Source: Purpureocillium takamizusanense (taxonomy: Eukaryota > Ascomycota > Sordariomycetes > Hypocreales > Ophiocordycipitaceae). From it: DNA of 64,000 nucleotides. Every line of letters starts with the position of its first letter. Within the stretch, counting starts at the first letter, position 1. Position numbers and translations under genes: made by a program. Location: positions 2,542,001 to 2,606,000 of the forward strand of contig NC_063071.1 of NCBI RefSeq assembly GCF_022605165.1. Direction: 5' to 3'. Under the pieces are notes generated by a model. The model ran no database searches. It worked only from the letters and a program-made list of their open reading frames with translations, and was not told the DNA's origin. This document shows, in pieces, positions 45,180 to 54,885 of this stretch.

Positions 45180-45982
45180 ATGCCCGCGCGCGAAAACGGC
45201 GCGAGACAGTCGAGCGGCCGGCACCGCTCGACCTTGTCGCTGCAAAAGACGGAGATTACAATTCACGTCTACGATCTGTTACCGGCAAGTTCTTGGCCCA
45301 TCGGCGCACATGCTCCGCTTACTGACCAGAAATACAGCCCGGCAGAGTGTCCTCGGTCCTCTGGACCGTCGGCGCTTCGCTGCTGCATTCCGGTGTCGTC
45401 ATCAACGGACGCGAATACGCCTACGGTGGTCACGACAAGCGCGGTGTCACCGGCGTCTACTGGACCAAACCCAAGACAGAGCCACCCGGAGGCACCTTTC
45501 GCTGCGAGATACTTCACGGATTCACGCTGGCTAGCCAAGAGGAGATTGACGCCACCCTTCGCCATGCCTCGGACGAGTTCCTCGGAACCTCGTACAACCT
45601 CCTCACCCGGAACTGCAACCACTTCACGGCGTATCTGTGCCAGAAGCTCACGGGATCGCCAAGCCCAGGATGGCTCAACCGCGCCGCCAGCATCGGCGTT
45701 GCTTTACCTTGCGTCGTTCCGCGCGAGTGGATAGAGCCCCCTGAGTATGACACGGCCGACGGCGAGCTGCTCGACGACGACGAGCAGCACACGGACGAAC
45801 ATTCACGCATGCTGGGCCAATCACGGCCGCACTTTCTCTCCGACGGCGCCGCCAGCGACGGAGCGACAGAGTGGGATAGCGAGGAGGAAAGACGCCGCGG
45901 CGGTAGTGGCAAGGGGAAGCAGGTCGTTCGCGATTCCGCCGGCCGGCAGCTTCCCGCGGCGGAGCGGGCTCCCACCTGGTAG
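45180..45982 (+). CDS. PPPDE-domain (DeSI-like) cysteine isopeptidase
   Basis: Two exons, 45180-45284 and 45338-45982, 249 residues. The intron begins GCAAGT and ends ATACAG: the only junction that keeps frame is a GC-AG splice, giving IHVYDLLPPGRVSSVLW. The PPPDE fold is clear: strand HVYDLLP, catalytic His52 in LLHSGVVINGREYAYGG, and catalytic Cys128 in YNLLTRNCNHFTAYLCQKL. Family members remove SUMO or ubiquitin from proteins (DeSI-1, DeSI-2). The C-terminal 80 residues are acidic then charged (DDDEQHTDEHSR...) and probably disordered. Nothing distinguishes deSUMOylase from deubiquitinase here. Confidence 0.88.
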
Positions 45983-46327
45983 GACGTCGGCGCTGCGCTT
46001 CGCATCCAGACTTTGCAACGGCTCACGCATGGCGTTTTGGGTGTCTGGGACTGTTCTTCTGAAATGGATTGATACCACGGCTTGACCTGATGCTCTCATG
46101 TTGCGCGGCGGGCAGGATGAAGCAACCCTATTCTGTTGTGACACGCGCGCCCCGCGCGGATTGCAAGGTCCCATTCTTGAGGAATTCGTGGTCTGTGTGT
46201 GTATGCATGGTCTAGCTCGTACAAATATTGTACACTTTGGCACCCCTGTGCTTCCATTTTCTTCCTCAGGCGCGTTCCACATTGCCCGTCGATCGTGCGC
46301 CCGACAACAACGGAAGCGATTTGGCCG
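45983..46327. other. Convergent 3' spacer
   Basis: About 345 nt between the PPPDE gene and the mitochondrial ribosomal protein gene. Nothing else noted. Confidence 0.4.
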
Positions 46328-47056
46328 TTATAGGCGCCTGCGCTTCTCGCTCCTTGTTCCTCCAAACTTGATTCTCGTCGAGTCGGCTACCCGGATGATC
46401 TTCTCGCGAAAGACCCTGCCCTCGGGGCTCATGAGCACCTTGACGGCCGCTTCCCGTCCCTGGCCGAAGCCGCGCAGGACCAGCTCGATGTGCTTCATCT
46501 TCATGGGCCAGCCGGTGTGGATGAGCCGCTCGAGGACGTACTTTGTCAGCGAATAGGCCGCGTCAAAGGTGCTGCGGCGCGACCCTTTGAAGCCAATGTT
46601 GCCACAGGACATGGAGATGATGGGCTCGCGGTTGGGCTTGGTGCAGGTGATGTGCGTGTTGTGCTTGTGGGAGTAGATGTGGAAGTGGTAGGGTTCCAGC
46701 TCGTCCTGGCGAGGCTGGACGGCCTCGGTCGTCTTGCGGGACAGGGCGCTGGTGTCGATGTTGGACTTGTTGAGGGCCTTGAAGACCATGCTCTGGGAGA
46801 GGTCCGCCATGGCGTTTGGCTTCTGCTGCGTGGACCGGGAGGCGCCGTAGATGTTCTCAAGGAGCGACTCGGTCCGGGGCCGCGCCGGCATCCGCTGCTT
46901 GGGCTGATTGCCCTTGGGCTCGTCCCATCGTGTGCTCGAATGCGAGAAGGACTGGGCGTTTCGGAGGGCGACGCATTGAGGCGCGAGGGGCTGTGATGGT
47001 CGTAGGCGGAGCGAGCGTGTCTGCGCCGCGAGGCGAGTGGTCAATGGCCGACTCAT
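46328..47056 (-). CDS. Mitochondrial small-subunit ribosomal protein uS11m (Mrps11/yeast Mrps18)
   Basis: Single exon, 242 residues. An Arg-rich, acid-free N-terminus (MSRPLTTRLAAQTRSLRLRP) is a good mitochondrial presequence, and RWDEPKGNQPKQRMPARPR follows. The uS11 core occupies the C-terminal 120 residues: YHFHIYSHKHNTHITCTKPN, SCGNIGFKGSRRSTFDAAYS, VLRGFGQGREAAVKVLM, and ends KFGGTRSEKRRRL, the rRNA-binding tail. In the ribosome it sits on the platform near the mRNA exit. It shares a short promoter with TIM44, which is divergent. The gene is small and has no intron, as common for this family in filamentous fungi. Confidence 0.93.
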   Translation of the reverse strand: MSRPLTTRLAAQTRSLRLRPSQPLAPQCVALRNAQSFSHSSTRWDEPKGNQPKQRMPARPRTESLLENIYGASRSTQQKPNAMADLSQSMVFKALNKSNIDTSALSRKTTEAVQPRQDELEPYHFHIYSHKHNTHITCTKPNREPIISMSCGNIGFKGSRRSTFDAAYSLTKYVLERLIHTGWPMKMKHIELVLRGFGQGREAAVKVLMSPEGRVFREKIIRVADSTRIKFGGTRSEKRRRL

Positions 47057-47507
47057 GGCGCTGGCATGACCCTCTTGTTCGACGCCGATGATGTGTGACC
47101 GAGAAAATGGCGGTGTTCAAATTCCGTGATGCCCAGCAACTAACGTAACCAGCAGGAATAATTGGCACCTGCACCATTTCGGCGCGGCAGGTTTCCATTG
47201 GCAGGGGCCGCCGCCACAGTGCAGCCAGGAATGCAGCGGGACCGCCGTCCTGCCGCGGTTTTGCCGCTGCACAGCGCCGGCGCCGCGCCACGGCCGCCTG
47301 CGCTTTTCCCTCCGTCCCTGGCCAACTGAGCTGGTTGTTGCCGCCAGGAGCCGAAGTCGCCAAAAACCGAAATTTCCTTCCGCAGCCACGAGCTTCTCCC
47401 CCCCCCCCCAATCCGCCTCTCGCATCCGCACCCGCGCATCTCCTCGTCCCTGAGCAGGAGAGCAGCAGCCTCTCGTGTGGACCGCTCCCATCCCCGCCGG
47501 TTTCAGT
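47057..47507. promoter_or_regulatory. Shared divergent promoter, uS11m / TIM44
   Basis: 451 nt separate the two start codons, so both mitochondrial genes depend on the same region. An ATTGG (inverted CCAAT) lies at about 47159-47163. A C-run precedes the TIM44 side (about 47399-47409). Co-regulation is an inference from spacing. Confidence 0.6.
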
Positions 47508-49195
47508 ATGGCTTCCTTTGCCCGAAGCGCCGCCAACACGGAAAATGCCCTGTCGCGGGCCTCCAGCCATGTAAGCCGCACGCATGGCCGATCGCCCGCA
47601 TACCGGAGGTTAGCCTCCCAGCTCTCCCAGGCCGCGAACCGCCCCGTCACCGCCGCACCGTCGGGCGCTGTCACGGGCGCCATCCTCTCTCCCTTGCGAT
47701 CACATTTTCTCCCCGCCGAGTTGCGCCTCACCTTCTCCCCGGTAAGCCAGGCCCGGCAATTCCACATCACCGGCCGGCGTCCCCAGGAAGACAAGTCCAA
47801 GGCGGAGGCCAAGGACGACTCCAAGGCCAAGCCTACTCAGCCTGAGGCCGAGTCTGACAAGAAGCCTGAGGAAGAGGAGGCTAAGAAGTCGGAAGAGGGT
47901 GAGAATGGCGAAAAGTCCGAAGGCAAGGGCGGCAAGGAGGAAGGCAAGGAGAAGAAGGAGGATCTTCCCCCGCCCCCTCCTCACGGTGACAAGACTCCTT
48001 GGCAGGTCTTCATGGAGACTATGAATACCGAGTTTCAAGCGTCCAAGGAGTGGAACGAGTCGACCAAGCAGATCGGCGCCGCCGCCCACCAGTTCTCCGA
48101 GAGCGAATCAGTCCGCCGAGCCCGCGAAGCGTACGAGAAGTCGACGGGAGCCGTATCCTCGACCGCTGCCAAGGCCGTCAAGGGCACCGCTGGCGCCATC
48201 GGCAAGGGCGCTGCCTGGACATGGGACACTTCCGTCATGAAGGGCGTCCGCAAGGCCGCCAACGTGACTGGCGACGCAGTGGACAAGGCAACCAAACCCA
48301 TCCGCGAGACGGAGGCGTACAAGAATGTAAAGAACGTCATCGACGACGGCAGCTCGTCGAGGTACGGCGGCTGGGTCGAGAAGGAGGAGCGGAGAAAAAA
48401 GAGGGCAGCGCTTGAGGCACAGCGCGGTGCCACTGGCGAGGTGATGCAGGAGGACCCGGAGTACGTTTTAACACCCCCCTCGCGAATTTCTCTGAGCCGA
48501 ATCTAACAACCCACTGCAGGGCTGGTACAAACATCACGCTCCACAAGGACGCCGCCTGGAAAGAGGCGTGGAGAGATTTCCGCGACCAGAACAAGTTTGT
48601 GCAGGGTCTATTCAGCATGAGGGGCAAGTATGAGGAGTCGGAGAATCCCTTGATCTCGACTGCCCGCAGCATCACGGACCGCATCGGCGGGTTTTTCGCG
48701 GAGAACGAGACGGCCATGGTCATCAAGAAGTTCCGCGCCATGGACCCCAACTTCCAGGTGGAGCCCTTCCTCCAGGAGCTCCGCGAGTACATGCTGCCGG
48801 AGGTCCTGGACGCCTACGTCAAGGGAGACACGGAGACGCTGAAGCTGTGGCTGTCGGCGGCGCAGTACTCGGTCTATGAGGCGCTGACCAAGCAGTACCT
48901 GCAAGCGGGCATGAAGTCAGACGGGCGGATCTTGGACATCAGGAATGTGGACATCCTTCGCGCCCGCATGCTGGATCCGGGCGAGGTGCCCGTATTCATC
49001 ATCACCTGCCGCACTCAGGAGGTGCACGTGTACCGCAACGCGAAGACAAACGAGCTCGCGGCAGGCATGGAGGACAAGGTGCAGCTGGTGACGTACGCCA
49101 TCGGCATCACACGCGTGCCCGAGGACGTCAACAACCCCGAGACGAGAGGCTGGCGCTTGATTGAGATGCAGAAGAGTGGCAGGGACTGGTACTAA
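47508..49195 (+). CDS. TIM44: Mitochondrial import motor subunit TIM44
   Basis: Two exons, 47508-48460 and 48520-49195, 542 residues; the intron (59 nt, GTACGT..GCAG) rejoins as EDPEAGTNITLHKD. TIM44 anchors mtHsp70 (Ssc1) to the Tim23 channel on the matrix side. A presequence rich in Ser/Arg (MASFARSAANTENALSRASS) is followed by a Lys/Glu-rich charged linker, then PWQVFMETMNTEFQASKEWN and an Ala-rich helical region. The conserved membrane-facing C-terminal domain runs from FFAENETAMVIKKFRAMDP to the last residues GRDWY, with YMLPEVLDAYVKGDTETLKL and PVFIITCRTQEVHVYRN. The frame is open 33 nt upstream, but the ATG at 47508 is the natural start. Confidence 0.95.
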
Positions 49196-50148
49196 AGAAC
49201 AACACCGAGCGTTTTCCCCCTTCCGCCACGGCGGACGGGGCTGTTTCGACTGGCGAATGGAGGGTAGCATACTTTGCGCTGTGTGAATACTGTATAATAC
49301 CTCTTTGCATGTACGGGGAGGAGGGTGGAAGGCCCGGTACGGCCCTGTATGATGACGAGGGTGTCGAAGGAGGATATGGGATGGGCATGTCACAAACTAA
49401 CAAGCAACGCCACACACACCGCTCTTGCTCAGGGTCTCTGCGGCAGAAGAGAGACTCTTGTACGATTGGAAAGGGGAAGGGGGTCGTCGGGGGATCTAGT
49501 TGAATCAAGTGGATCGGAAGGGCTGGAGCAAGTCTGATAGACGACATGTAGACGCCGATTAACATTACGGACAATTGTAATCGCCTTAAATCCGTCTGAT
49601 ATAAATGTTAAGCATTGTCTTATCTAGTCTAGTCTATAGAGACCTATGCTAACGCTTTAGTCGTGGCCTTATCCCTCTTGCCTAAGCGGCGCGGGCGCGA
49701 GTGTAAGTAAACCCTCTTATAATATTTAGTATTCGACGAAACTATAGGTATTAGGACCCTTAACAGCCCGAGAATGCTAGTCTAGTGACCGTGCCCACCC
49801 GGATATAATTGGTAGCAGCTGAAAGCGGCTGTTAGTATTGTAGAGAATCGGATGAAAGAGTGAGGCATGGACGGGGACTGCGGCGGGGTGCCGTTCCTAG
49901 ACAGCAGTTGAACACCGATAGTACGCAGACCATTCCAGACGTCGTTCTTAGCAGGAATGGCTGGTAAGAATGGCATCGGACGGCAAGACGTTGTGTAATT
50001 GGGAACGCGCAGCTCATGATTGACCAACATGATGATGGTGGTGTAGGCTGGATGTGGTCTGGTCCCACACTGTAGCTGTAGCTGCCCTGGGCCGAGGTGG
50101 GGGGTTACATATATAAGAGTTAATAGTTGTCCCCACTCCCACCGGTAC
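49196..50148. other. Intergenic with AT-rich, repeat-relic-like island
   Basis: From about 49540 to 49800 base composition drops in GC and the text is rich in TATAA, TAGTCTAG and TTAAC words, unlike nearby spacers. It may be a degraded transposable element. No ORF, terminal repeat or target-site duplication could be recognised by eye. Confidence 0.4.
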
Positions 50149-50235
50149 GGGGAAATGGTGTAGGGGCATCACACCTGCTTTGCATGATTTCATGTAATTT
50201 GCAGTAGGTCCGGGGTTCAAATCCCCGTTTCTCCA
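50149..50235 (+). tRNA. tRNA candidate, probably tRNA-Ala(TGC) with an intron
   Basis: An acceptor stem GGGGAAA (50149-50155) pairs with TTTCTCC (50228-50234, one G-U), with discriminator A at 50235. The A box TGGTGTAGGGG and B box GGTTCAAATCC match consensus, and T-arm CGGGG/CCCCG is perfect. The variable loop is AGGTC. The anticodon loop TTTGCA suggests TGC (Ala), then about 15 nt of intron after position 37, then GCAG closing four of five anticodon-stem pairs. One mismatch each in the D stem and anticodon stem leaves open a pseudogene. A T5 terminator follows directly. Confidence 0.65.
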
Positions 50236-50240
50236 TTTTT
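50236..50240 (+). terminator. RNA polymerase III T5 terminator
   Basis: TTTTT immediately after the discriminator base of the tRNA candidate. A longer T run follows at about 50279-50289. Confidence 0.6.
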
Positions 50241-50729
50241 GCTTCGTTTGCCACATTTGCGTAGACTTTTCTTTTTCCTTTTTTTTTTTGCAAGTCATAA
50301 CTACGTTGGGAACTGAGTAGGAAAGAGGGCAACCAATTCGTTGAAAACACAGGAAGCTCGTTAGAGTGACCGGCTGTCGCGCACGGTCTCCACCAGTGAG
50401 TCAAGCGGCAACATGAATGCCTCGCGAGTCAACCTCGCGATGGCGCGGGGCGCGCTACCCGGCGAGGGCTCGCGGGCGATGGCGGTGCAGCCGTGGAGGC
50501 GAGGAAGCCTGTGTTCTGACTCTTGAGGGCTGCGTATGTGCATGCGTGCGTGTGAGGGTCACAGCGCTTGGTATATGATGGGGATGAGTTTTCGTGCATC
50601 GTGCATCGTGTACTTCGTACTTCGTATATCGTGCAGGAACCCCCTTTCCATTCGCTACAAATCTCTCTCTCTCCCTCGTTTTACCCTTGGATCGGAGCGA
50701 ACAAAGCAGGCGAAAGTTGCAACATCATC
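50241..50729. other. Intergenic, NADAR gene promoter
   Basis: Spacer with repeated TCGTGCATCGTG/TTCGTA words near 50595-50635 and a CT-rich leader up to the start codon. No gene seen. Confidence 0.5.
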
Positions 50730-51268
50730 ATGTCCACCCAGCATCAGTCGCCGCCCGTATACTTCTGGCGTGAGACGGACCCGGAGACGGGCTACCTGTC
50801 GCAGTGGTACTACTGCCCGTTCCGCGACGACAAGGACGAGTCGATCGTGTACGACACGGCGGAGCAGTGAGTTTTGATTCCCCCTTCACGTATCTTTTGC
50901 CCCCCCCCCCCCCCCTTCAATTGCCTGCCTGCCTTGGTGGTAGTAGTAGTAGCAATAGCTTACCTTGCCGGGTCACGATAAAAAAAAAAGCTTCATGATG
51001 TACCAAAAGGCGCTCCTCTTTGGCGACAGCCGCGTCGCCGCACAGGTCCTCGCGCCGGGCCTGCACCCGCGCAAGATCAAGGCCCTGGGGCGCAAGGTCG
51101 CGGGCTTCGACGAGGCGACGTGGGTGCAGCACCGCGAGGGCATTGTGCGCCGTGGCAACGTGCTCAAGTTTACGCGCGCCGTGAGCTGTGAGGAGGCCCC
51201 CCGGAAAGGCACCACCACGGCTGCTGCTGGTACTCCTCATCATCATCTCAGGAGTAATAAGACCAAGA

Positions 51269-51300
<32 letters not shown>

Positions 51301-51543
51301 AAAAGCGACCACGGGGCCGTCGTCCCCCCGCCGGCGCTCATCCAAGACAGCCTGCGCGAGATGCTGATGGCGACGGGGGACCGCGAGATCGTCGAGGCCA
51401 GCCCGTACGATGCGATTTGGGGCATTGGTTTCACGGAGAGGGACGCGGAGGCCATGCGGGAGCATTGGGGCGAGAACCTGCTCGGCAAGGCGCTCATGGA
51501 GGTGCGAAGGGAGCTCAGGGAGAGCCAGTCTGATAAGAATTAG
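50730..51543 (+). CDS. NADAR-domain protein (YbiA-like)
   Basis: Two exons, 50730-50866 and 50991-51543, 229 residues. The junction rebuilds YDTAEHFMMYQKALLFGDSR, the hallmark N-terminal helix of the NADAR (DUF1768) family. The fold continues with KALGRKVAGFDEATWVQHRE and closes with SPYDAIWGIGFTERDAEAMR and WGENLLGKALMEVRREL, which are the conserved ligand-pocket segments. NADAR proteins bind or hydrolyse ADP-ribose derivatives; some remove ADP-ribose from guanine bases, others cleave riboflavin intermediates. A low-complexity insertion (His run, then ten Gly from GGC repeats near 51269-51300) interrupts the middle. The 124-nt intron contains C16 and an A10 run just before its AG, so its acceptor is unusual. 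The next gene downstream is an ADP-ribose macrodomain phosphatase on the same strand. Confidence 0.88.
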
Positions 51544-52327
51544 CAAAATGGGTAGCAAGATTGGGTGTGTCTCTTGCGCGGATCGGATCATGGCAACGCG
51601 GTGAGGATGATGTTGGTGACGAGGATCGTCCTCCGTGCTTTGCATGTTGTCATTTCTCAGGGCCTGCGCCTTTCAGCGTCTATTCTCCCGTTTGTCTAGC
51701 TTTCTTGCTTCCTCGAGTGCCATCCCGTCATGATGTAGTTAATCAAGGAGCATGGAGACTCAAATGCCAACCCTTGATTATTCATTTGTTTCTACTTGGT
51801 AGAGCAGAGCTTCACATTTTTTTTCTCCCGCGTTCAGAATTCGAATTCAGCGGTAGATAACTCAATTCATACAAGCGGCCTATGTTAGAGGCATGCCGAT
51901 ATCATCTCAACTTGAAAGGGGTTTCTATCGCTCGTGGTGTCAATGGACACTCGCAGCTACCCTAGGCGACATGCCCATCTACATCTTGATACCATGCCAG
52001 CACATTGGCTCGCATGAAGCGGCATCGCAACCCCTGCCGCAAACCAAGTCAGACGGCATGATATTCCTCCAGCTATGGACCACGGAGCAGGCTTCGTTTG
52101 CGGCGAGCGACGCTCAGCTTCTGGTTTGCGGCATGACTCACTTATCAAAGCGACAAGCGCCCATCGGAGCCTCACTCAGCCTCAAGCAAGGTTTCTCCCC
52201 CAAAAAAGGCACCACGATCCTGCACAAACCAAGGCTCATCAGGCGGCGCTCACTGGCACAACAGAGGATACGGCTCATCACAGTCATCACACACGCACGA
52301 CTGGGCATACACATAACAACCCCAACC
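51544..52327. other. Intergenic between NADAR and macrodomain genes
   Basis: 784 nt. From 51893 a frame stays open into the macrodomain gene, but the text has no protein character and is taken as leader. Sequence such as GAATTCGAATTC at about 51837-51848 is present. No gene seen. Confidence 0.5.
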
Positions 52328-53011
52328 ATGGCAGACCAGGCCCCGCCATTCGCACTCGAGTCTGCGTCCATCCCGCTCCGCGACCTCCCCGCCGACAGCT
52401 ACCTCGTCCACGCGACAAACTGCATCGCGACCTGGGGCGCCGGCATCGCCGCGGAGATGGCGGACATCTTCCCGGCCGCGTGCCGCGAGTATCAGCGCTT
52501 CTGCGTCGAGGAGGTGCTCCACGGCCCCGAGACTTCTTCCCAGCAGCAGCAGCAGCAGCATCGCCGCCGGCGGTGGCCGACGAGCCAGTCCCCCATCGCG
52601 GGCCGCTGCCTCGTCATCCCGCCGCAAGACGACGACGTGCGCGCTGGCGCCCCGCGCGTGCACATCGTGTGCCTCTTCACGAGCAACGGCTTCGGGAGGG
52701 CGGACCCCGCGCGCGGGAAGCCCGGCAGGGACGCGCCGGGCAGGATCCTCGAGCAGACGGCGAGAAGCCTCAAGGAGTTTCGCACTGCCCTTGAGAGGGC
52801 GGCATCATCATCATCAGCAGTACCGGCGGCGCAGACAGACGAGCCTGCCGGCTCCGGCAGCGGAGACGCAGCGTCGCCCGTCGTCTACTCTCCCATGTTC
52901 AACTCGGGAGCCTTCAGGGTGCCGTGGGAGCAGACGCAGGCGCTGATACGGGGTGAGTTTCGGGGTTGGCGGGGGAGATGGGTTGTTCTTGCGCCGCCAG
53001 GGCCGGCGTGA
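52328..53011 (+). CDS. ADP-ribose 1''-phosphate phosphatase (Poa1-type macrodomain)
   Basis: Single exon, 227 residues from ATG 52328 (MADQAPPFALESASIPLRDL). The macrodomain pocket is plain: YLVHATNCIATWGAGIAAEM with the N-x5-G-x-G-I-A pattern, then HIVCLFTSNGFGRADPARGK and VYSPMFNSGAFRVPWEQTQA, ending with GRWVVLAPPG. Poa1-type enzymes remove the phosphate from ADP-ribose-1''-phosphate, the by-product of tRNA splicing, and related proteins also strip ADP-ribose from acidic residues. A Gln run (about 52540-52558) and Ser/Ala-rich stretches are family-typical insertions. A GTGAGT sits near the 3' end (52952) but reading through gives a more sensible C-terminus, so no intron is called. It lies 784 nt after the NADAR gene, same strand. 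Confidence 0.88.
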   Translation: MADQAPPFALESASIPLRDLPADSYLVHATNCIATWGAGIAAEMADIFPAACREYQRFCVEEVLHGPETSSQQQQQQHRRRRWPTSQSPIAGRCLVIPPQDDDVRAGAPRVHIVCLFTSNGFGRADPARGKPGRDAPGRILEQTARSLKEFRTALERAASSSSAVPAAQTDEPAGSGSGDAASPVVYSPMFNSGAFRVPWEQTQALIRGEFRGWRGRWVVLAPPGPA

Positions 53012-53560
53012 GCCAGCGGGTATCCCGTATCAGATACAGTGTCAAGGGTATCATGGCAAAAGGGGCACAGGCGCACAGCTGATGAAGACCTTGGTGGACT
53101 ATGAAGGGAGAGAGAAGAGGGGCTATATAGGTGGCCGAGCGAGAGAGAGACCAGTGGAAGAGCCGACCAACTAGGAGGCTGACCAACCAACCCACAACAT
53201 ATCAAGATGAGAGCAGGGTAGCTCCTGTAAGACCTGGAAAAGATTGATTTGGGAGTGCGCTCCCTCCCCAGGCTGGAGCATACTCCATGCAGTCGTGAGC
53301 CATGTTCGCCAGAACTTCCATAGGGAGTACCGCCTTTTTGACCAACGTCTCCGACTGCCACTGCTAGTCATCATCCTAACCAGCTACTTGACTGGCCAGG
53401 CCACGATGGAGTACGCAAAGCGTTCCGGATACTGTTACGATGAGTGAGCATTTCTAACTTCTATAAGTCGGACTACGCAAGTGCGTACTACGCGATATGT
53501 GTTGGCGGATTCCGGCCGCTTCTGTAAGCACAGTTGAAAGCACTCACCCTTGGCTTTTGC
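53012..53560. other. Convergent spacer
   Basis: 3' flanks of the macrodomain gene (+) and membrane-protein gene (-). Nothing else seen. Confidence 0.4.
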
Positions 53561-54885
53561 TCAGGAGCCCTTTTTAGAAAGGAGGCGCTGAAGCGCCAAT
53601 AAGTCTCTCATTGTTAGTAAGATGCCAACGCCTGGAGGACCAGGCGGCGCTGGGGGTGTGGGAGGTCCTGGGGGAGCCGGCGGGCTATCGGTTCCGCGTT
53701 TGTTCGAGTCCCCTGAAGAGCCCAGGGGTCCAGGGCAGCCGCATGGGCCGAGGGGCCCCGGAAGTCGCGTCGGCCGCACATGACTGCTGGGGCTCGTATC
53801 CTGTCGTGGATGCAGATCAGCGCCCGAAAGTCGTCCGCTGTGAAGAGATTCCTGCATGTGCATAACTTTACCCCCGGCCGTCCGTCTGTTACGACTTCGC
53901 CAATAAGCATATATAACACGGGCCAGGATCAGTGTGCCGATAACAAGGGGTATCGTCTGGCCAGCCGAGTTCAGCAAGTCCACATTGGCAATGCGATTCC
54001 AACGAATGGTCAGTTCCGACGCCGTAACGACGATCGCGCCGACAGCCAGGTCCAACAAACATCTGACATATTGCAGCAAGGCGATCCTGTCTATGGTCAG
54101 CTTTCTAGTTTGGCCGCGGGGGATCACGGAGAGAGATGATACCTGGGCCTGCCTTTGTCGTCGTTGGAGCACGTGCTCTCGGTACCGTCAACACTCACCC
54201 TGTCTTCAGTCGCTCCGCCGCCCACTCTTAACCCTGTATCGCCGAATCCAAACTCTGTACCGCTAAGGTAAGATTCTGTATCGCTCTCATTCGCATCTTC
54301 GGCCGTTGCGCTCTTGAAAAACCTCGCCAGGGAGATATATGAAAGAGCAGCCAGTATAAGCAGACACGAATAGAGCGAGATGTTGACGGCCCGAAAAGCC
54401 TTGTTCTCCAATGGAATCTTCGCAAAGATGAAGGCATACGTCGCGCAGTCGTTGGCGGTCCGTGTATCGGCCGGAACGGCCCAAAACCATATCTGAAAGG
54501 ATGACACCGCGATGAGAAGCAGGTAATGAAGCTGCGTGTCCAGTATACCCGGCTCGACAACAGGCCAGCGCGTCGGGTCGAGGCTAGGCTCGAAACCAGT
54601 GACGATGCGCCATATATACAGTGGCGCTAGGAACAAGAACGCTCCATAACATAGGAGGAGTACGATGTAAATGTCGACCGGCTCGATCGTCGCCTGGGAG
54701 ATCTGAATGAGGACGGCGAGAAACTCGGCGGCGATAAAGGACGTATTGGTGAATCGAATGGCGGGGATCTCCTCGTGGACACGCAGCGTGACGGCAAGGT
54801 TGAGGCTCAGCCACTGCAAGTAGAAACCAAGACGGATACCTAGTCCGTACATGTCGGGGTTGCCATCATGTTGACAAGTTTCCAT
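53561..54885 (-). CDS. Multi-pass membrane protein with collagen-like Pro/Gly tail
   Basis: Two exons, 54143-54885 and 53561-54086, 422 residues. The intron (56 nt, GTATC..ACAG with CTGAC) joins KGRPR to IALLQYVRCLLDLAVG. It begins METCQHDGNPDMYGLGIRLG and has about seven hydrophobic segments, such as VDIYIVLLLCYGAFLFLAPL, YLLLIAVSSFQIWFWAVP and NISLYSCLLILAALSYISLA. A family of fungal membrane proteins starts with this C-x-H-D-x-N-P-D-M-Y-G-x-G-x-R pattern; their role is unknown. After the last helix (LVIGTLILARVIYAYWR) a soluble tail carries repeated PPGPP/PGPLG units, collagen-like, and ends LLSKKGS. Function is not assigned. Confidence 0.75.

Noticed and set aside
51893..52327. N-terminal extension of the macrodomain protein
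   Set aside because: Open by chance. Text lacks conservation-like character, and the ATG at 52328 starts a normal Poa1-type protein.
52921..53011. Intron (GTGAGT..GCCAG) at the 3' end of the macrodomain gene
   Set aside because: Removal would truncate to RGPA, while read-through gives GRWVVLAPPG, a more natural final strand.
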